This document shows positions 50,013 to 53,237 of a DNA stretch of 53,237 nucleotides, in pieces (position 1 is the stretch's first letter; each line of letters starts with the position of its first letter). This DNA comes from Oscillospiraceae bacterium. GTDB lineage: Bacteria > Bacillota > Clostridia > Oscillospirales > Oscillospiraceae. The stretch spans positions 1 through 53,237 of the forward strand of contig WQTE01000004.1 of NCBI GenBank assembly GCA_009786445.1, in the 5' to 3' direction. The translations under genes and the position numbers were made by a program. The notes under the pieces are model-generated. The model ran no database searches and was not told the origin of the DNA. It saw nothing but the letters and a program-made list of their open reading frames with translations.

Positions 50013-50810
50013 ATGGAACTTCAAACATTTACACTCATTGCCGGTGGACTTGCGCTTGTCTTTGTGATGACTTGTCTGGGCAGTGCGACCGTCTTTCTTT
50101 TCCGCAAGAATTTAAAAGAGGGGTCTGAGAAGATTTTTCTCGGCTTTGCTGCCGGGATGATGATAGGTGCTTCTGTTTTCGGACTTTTAATGCCTGCGAT
50201 GGAAGACACAATGGAAACCTTGCAGTTTCCCGCAATTCCGATAGTCGGCGGGTTTATTCTCGGTGTCTTATTCCTGTTGGGGCTGGATAACCTCATACCA
50301 CACATTCACCCATCATCGGATAAACCCGAGGGACTATCAACCGCATCAAAAAGAACGACACTGCTCGTCTCTGCTGTGACACTTCACAACATTCCCGAGG
50401 GCATTGCCGTTGGACTTACATTTGCAGTTGTCGCACAAAACGGGCACAACCCCGCCGCATACGCAGGGGCATTCGCGCTCGCGATTGGCATTGGCGTACA
50501 CAATTTCCCTGAAACCGCAGCAATATCCAACCTGCTCCGCGAAGAAGGGCTTCCTCGCTGGAAAGCCTTTGTATACGGCAGCCTGACAGGAGTTGTCGAG
50601 CCTATTTTCGGACTTATCGCTGTGCTTATCGCCGCATGGATAGCACCGTATATGCCGTGGCTGCTGTCATTTGCCGCAGGCGCAATGTTTTACGTCGTCG
50701 TTGAGGAGTTAATCCCCGAAGCCCAAAAAGGCGGACACTCGCACAAAGGCACGATAAGTATTCTGGTTGGATTTATCGCCATGATGGTGCTTGATATGGC
50801 ATTAGGATAG
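50013..50810 (+). CDS. ZIP family metal transporter
   Basis: This 265-residue membrane protein with about eight hydrophobic segments imports divalent metal such as zinc. The metal-binding helices TLHNIPEGIAVGLTFA and IGIGVHNFPETAAISNLLR are exactly placed, and VVEELIPEA lies near the end. The short histidine/polar loop between segments 3 and 4 (IPHIHPSSDKPEG) fits the family. GAGG precedes the ATG. It ends nine bases inside the tail of the convergent CNNM gene. Confidence 0.93.
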   Translation: MELQTFTLIAGGLALVFVMTCLGSATVFLFRKNLKEGSEKIFLGFAAGMMIGASVFGLLMPAMEDTMETLQFPAIPIVGGFILGVLFLLGLDNLIPHIHPSSDKPEGLSTASKRTTLLVSAVTLHNIPEGIAVGLTFAVVAQNGHNPAAYAGAFALAIGIGVHNFPETAAISNLLREEGLPRWKAFVYGSLTGVVEPIFGLIAVLIAAWIAPYMPWLLSFAAGAMFYVVVEELIPEAQKGGHSHKGTISILVGFIAMMVLDMALG

Positions 50811-52118
50811 CAGATTGCCCGTCATCTCTGGGGGTGGGGTAACTTCAACTATGCACTCCTCGGCACGTCTGCTTTCGGCTTTGGTCACGGTGACACACAG
50901 GTTTTCAAACGTGAAGCTGTCGCCAACTTCGGGTATGCGCCGCAGCGAATCCATAATCCAGCCGCAGACAGTGTTTGACTCTGACTCCGCTTTTATGCCG
51001 AAGTGTGCAAACATATCTGTGACATAAGCCGAGCATAAAACTTTGTACTTACCCTCGCCTATTTCTACAAACTCATCAACAGCCTCATCCGATTCGTCCA
51101 AAATATCACCGACAAGCCGCTCTAAAATATCATCCATAGTCACAATGCCCTCTGTCCCGCCGTATTCATCGGTGACAATTGCCATGTGGCTCTGTTCATC
51201 TTTGAATAGTGCAAGCACATCAGAAACCTTTGCACTGGTGACGGTAAATAAAGCAGGACTGATGATTTCCTCAGGCAATCGAGAACTGCCCGCACCACTC
51301 GTTACCACCTGCCCTAAAAAATCACGAATATGTATGACACCTTTGATGTTGTCAGGTGAGTTTTCATAGACGGGAATCCGCGAGTAGCCGCTTTCAATAA
51401 AAGTCTCGGCAATAGTAGCCATATCAGCATCAAACGGCACGCTCACCATATCCACACGCGGGGTGATAACATCCCAAGCCTCGAAATCGTTAAAAGTGAT
51501 AGCATTGGTAATCAGAGCTTGATTTTCCTCGTCAATCGCGCCGTCACTCGCTGCCTCTCCAACCATGTAAATCAGTTCTTGACCGCGCATATTTTGCTCA
51601 TCTTCAGAGGCTTCCGTCTCGACTGACGTAAATGCTTTGCTGAGCTTATTTCTTATTTTCAGAACTCCGAGATTAATCGGCTTTAACAAAACCATAAGAA
51701 ATCTGACAATTGGTGCAACAGCGAGAGCAATCCGTTCGGGTCGCTCTTTTGCCATGCTTTTAGGGAAAACATCTGTAAATACAACTACAATAGCACTGAT
51801 TACAATGGTCGAAAACAGATATCCCCAATCGCCTATCAGATGCACAAAAAGAGTCGCCGAAAGCGTGGCGGCAGCAATGGCGATTGTATTATTCAAAATA
51901 AGCAGCGTTGATATAACCCTGTCAAACTGTTCATCATACATAAAAGCGACCAGTTTTGCACGCTGGCCTTTTTTGCCACCGACTTCCTCTAAGCTGTTAA
52001 TTCTGGCACGTCTCAGTGACGAAAACGCCATTTCCGATGCACTTAAAAATGTGCCGATTACAAGCAGTATAACGAGAGATATTGACGATATAACGATAAA
52101 TGCCACATCGGTATTCAT
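50802..52118 (-). CDS. CNNM/CorC (hemolysin C-like) membrane protein
   Basis: The 438-residue protein has an N-terminal CNNM domain with about four hydrophobic segments (ASEMAFSSLRRARINSLEE, LLILNNTIAIAAATLSAT, VFPKSMAKERPERIAL), a CBS pair (about 205-330, VITPRVDMVSVP, GYSRIPVYENSPDNIKGVIH, DEYGGTEGIVTMDDILE) and a CorC-type C-terminal domain (SNTVCGWIMDSLRRIPEVGDSF). Such proteins take part in magnesium or cobalt homeostasis. The ATG at 52118 is preferred; AAGGGG lies ten bases upstream. Confidence 0.9.
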   Translation of the reverse strand: MNTDVAFIVISSISLVILLVIGTFLSASEMAFSSLRRARINSLEEVGGKKGQRAKLVAFMYDEQFDRVISTLLILNNTIAIAAATLSATLFVHLIGDWGYLFSTIVISAIVVVFTDVFPKSMAKERPERIALAVAPIVRFLMVLLKPINLGVLKIRNKLSKAFTSVETEASEDEQNMRGQELIYMVGEAASDGAIDEENQALITNAITFNDFEAWDVITPRVDMVSVPFDADMATIAETFIESGYSRIPVYENSPDNIKGVIHIRDFLGQVVTSGAGSSRLPEEIISPALFTVTSAKVSDVLALFKDEQSHMAIVTDEYGGTEGIVTMDDILERLVGDILDESDEAVDEFVEIGEGKYKVLCSAYVTDMFAHFGIKAESESNTVCGWIMDSLRRIPEVGDSFTFENLCVTVTKAESRRAEECIVEVTPPPEMTGNLLS

Positions 52119-52156
52119 TGTGATAGTTACCCCTTCTATGCATAAAAATATGTTCA

Positions 52157-52185
52157 ATTATAACGTATCACGGTGTATTATGCAA
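52157..52185 (-). promoter_or_regulatory. Promoter for the CNNM/CorC gene
   Basis: On the minus strand TTGCAT (52185-52180) and a perfect TATAAT (52162-52157) are spaced 17 bases apart. The start is near 52150, about 32 bases before the ATG at 52118. Confidence 0.55.
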
Positions 52186-52229
52186 GATAGTAAGAGATGC
52201 AGTTGACAAGATTATTCTCTGCTATACAG

Positions 52230-53237
52230 CTATGTATCCAAAAGCAATTGTTTAACAAAATCCATTATTTCCTCATATGTTGGAGCTTTTGCATTTCTGA
52301 CATAATAGCCTGATGAACATACCCCCAGTGTGAGTGCATTTACTACGCCTAAATTGAGTACCAAACCCAGGCAGAATCCTGCGTTAAAATTGTCGCCTGC
52401 GCCTGTGGTGAGTATCGGCTTTTCGCAATAAGGACCCTCTACACGAAAAAATTCTCCTTCGATACAACAACACGCTTCTTTAAGCGGATGTACAACTACC
52501 CCAAAAATGCCCAAAGCTGAAAATGTCTTCATTACTTTTTCACGGAGATTATTTCTCCCGGTTGAGACTACATCCAGTACATCAGCTATAATGTTTAGTT
52601 CCTTCTCATTTAGCCCAAGAATAACTCGGAATTTTTCTTCAAATTGCTTGATTAACTCGATGGCGGCGATAATATCCTCGTATGAGCGTTTTTCAGGGTC
52701 CGCCAAATCAAATAAAGCAAAAGGTTTTTCCTTTGACATTGAATCGCTCATAAGAGGGAACGCTTCTTCAAGTAAGCCACGCCATATGCTGTTCATATGC
52801 GAAATCGCCGTCCAATTTCCAAAGCCAACTAAATCGCATTTACTAAAAAGAGATGCAACATCTCCGACGTTTCCAATAGCTGATTTTACTGACTCCCATG
52901 TTATATTATTAAATGGCGTAACCATGTTTAACATTAATTTGCCATCGCCAAATTCTAATGCTTCACTTCGGGCCGGTTCACATAAACTATAAACCTGCTC
53001 CATTTTATTCGCCATATCTCCAAATGCCGGATGAATATCCGGTATTCCTAACGCTCCGATATATGTTACCTTAGTTCCGTAAGATAAAAGCGCATTTGAA
53101 AGTATAGGCCCATTGCCTCCGAGCTTAGTCTGAACGGGAACAATTTCGAGATTTGTGCTTAATCCCGCAGCGCAGGAAATACGGTTGCCAAACGCATCCA
53201 GAGTGGGTATACGTGTGTATTGGTCAAGGTTTTGCCG
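52230..53237 (-). CDS. PfkB family carbohydrate kinase, N-terminus outside the window
   Basis: The frame stays open from the stop at 52230 to the right window edge, giving at least 335 residues. It is therefore a partial gene, and an ATG at 53015 is internal. The part upstream of that ATG contains TKLGGNGPILSNALLSYG and VTYIGALG, the glycine-rich sugar-binding start of PfkB kinases. The C-terminal part has LTTGAGDNFNAGFCLGLV with the catalytic aspartate. A cysteine-rich stretch (CCCIEGEFF) lies between. The sugar or nucleoside substrate cannot be told. Confidence 0.85.
   Translation of the reverse strand, partial: RQNLDQYTRIPTLDAFGNRISCAAGLSTNLEIVPVQTKLGGNGPILSNALLSYGTKVTYIGALGIPDIHPAFGDMANKMEQVYSLCEPARSEALEFGDGKLMLNMVTPFNNITWESVKSAIGNVGDVASLFSKCDLVGFGNWTAISHMNSIWRGLLEEAFPLMSDSMSKEKPFALFDLADPEKRSYEDIIAAIELIKQFEEKFRVILGLNEKELNIIADVLDVVSTGRNNLREKVMKTFSALGIFGVVVHPLKEACCCIEGEFFRVEGPYCEKPILTTGAGDNFNAGFCLGLVLNLGVVNALTLGVCSSGYYVRNAKAPTYEEIMDFVKQLLLDT

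Noticed and set aside
52230-53015. A complete PfkB kinase starting at 53015
   Set aside because: The frame remains open to the window edge and the upstream part contains the conserved GGN sugar-binding segment, so the gene is longer and truncated by the edge.

Overview
This window looks like a chromosome segment of a Gram-positive Clostridia-type Firmicute, probably from an uncultured lineage. The evidence is strong AGGAGG-type ribosome binding sites, DegV, the DUF436/YwlG protein, ThiN, Tex, a TTG-started GlpA-like dehydrogenase, an SPQTG cell-wall anchor and a sortase-B-like fold. Species cannot be named from the sequence. No CRISPR array, rRNA or complete insertion sequence was found.

Positions 1-11,394 look like an accessory island. 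They are more AT-rich than the rest and end at the 3' end of a tRNA-Ser(GCU) gene. The first block (1-3,843, minus strand) is a tightly packed operon: a DPPLY-motif methyltransferase-like protein, a short adenylosuccinate-synthetase relative resembling the phage enzyme PurZ (catalytic Asp13 replaced by Ser), an OGG-type DNA glycosylase, a deoxynucleoside kinase, and the start of a fifth gene that leaves the window. It is the best candidate for an undescribed system and suggests unusual purine deoxynucleotides or a DNA modification. The second block (4,211-10,218, minus strand) is one transcription unit: a 34-residue secreted peptide, a 62-residue protein, a CPBP protease, a nucleotidyltransferase, a PqqD-like protein, an M29 aminopeptidase and a three-gene ABC exporter. 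It resembles a peptide maturation and export locus, but no radical SAM enzyme is present. The third block (10,219-11,390) has a replication-initiator-like winged-helix gene and noncoding DNA rich in hairpins, with a strong strand bias in base composition.

From 11.5 to 21 kb lie the YwlG protein, a hypothetical gene, and a plus-strand cell-envelope operon: a D,D-carboxypeptidase, an MBOAT and DHHW pair for O-acylation, a catalytically dead sortase-B-like protein, and two tandem VanX-like SH3/M15 peptidases. A large inverted repeat and tRNA-Gln(CUG) follow. From 21 to 29.7 kb are a small membrane protein, an F420-ligase-like protein, a minus-strand operon with hemerythrin-CheX, a large beta-helix surface protein and an HD-GYP protein, and then a B12-type radical SAM enzyme.

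From 29.7 to 53 kb the content is mostly housekeeping: alr and a Van-like ddl, an ECF sigma factor with a small membrane partner, DegV, a YgjV-like protein, thiamine pyrophosphokinase, a HAD phosphatase, ahcY with mtaD (S-adenosylhomocysteine recycling), a pseudouridine-kinase-like gene with tex, a solute-binding lipoprotein-like sensor, a glycerol catabolic set (glpA-like, FAD oxidoreductase, glpK), a lipase-like hydrolase, a ZIP metal transporter, a CNNM/CorC protein and a PfkB kinase cut by the window edge.
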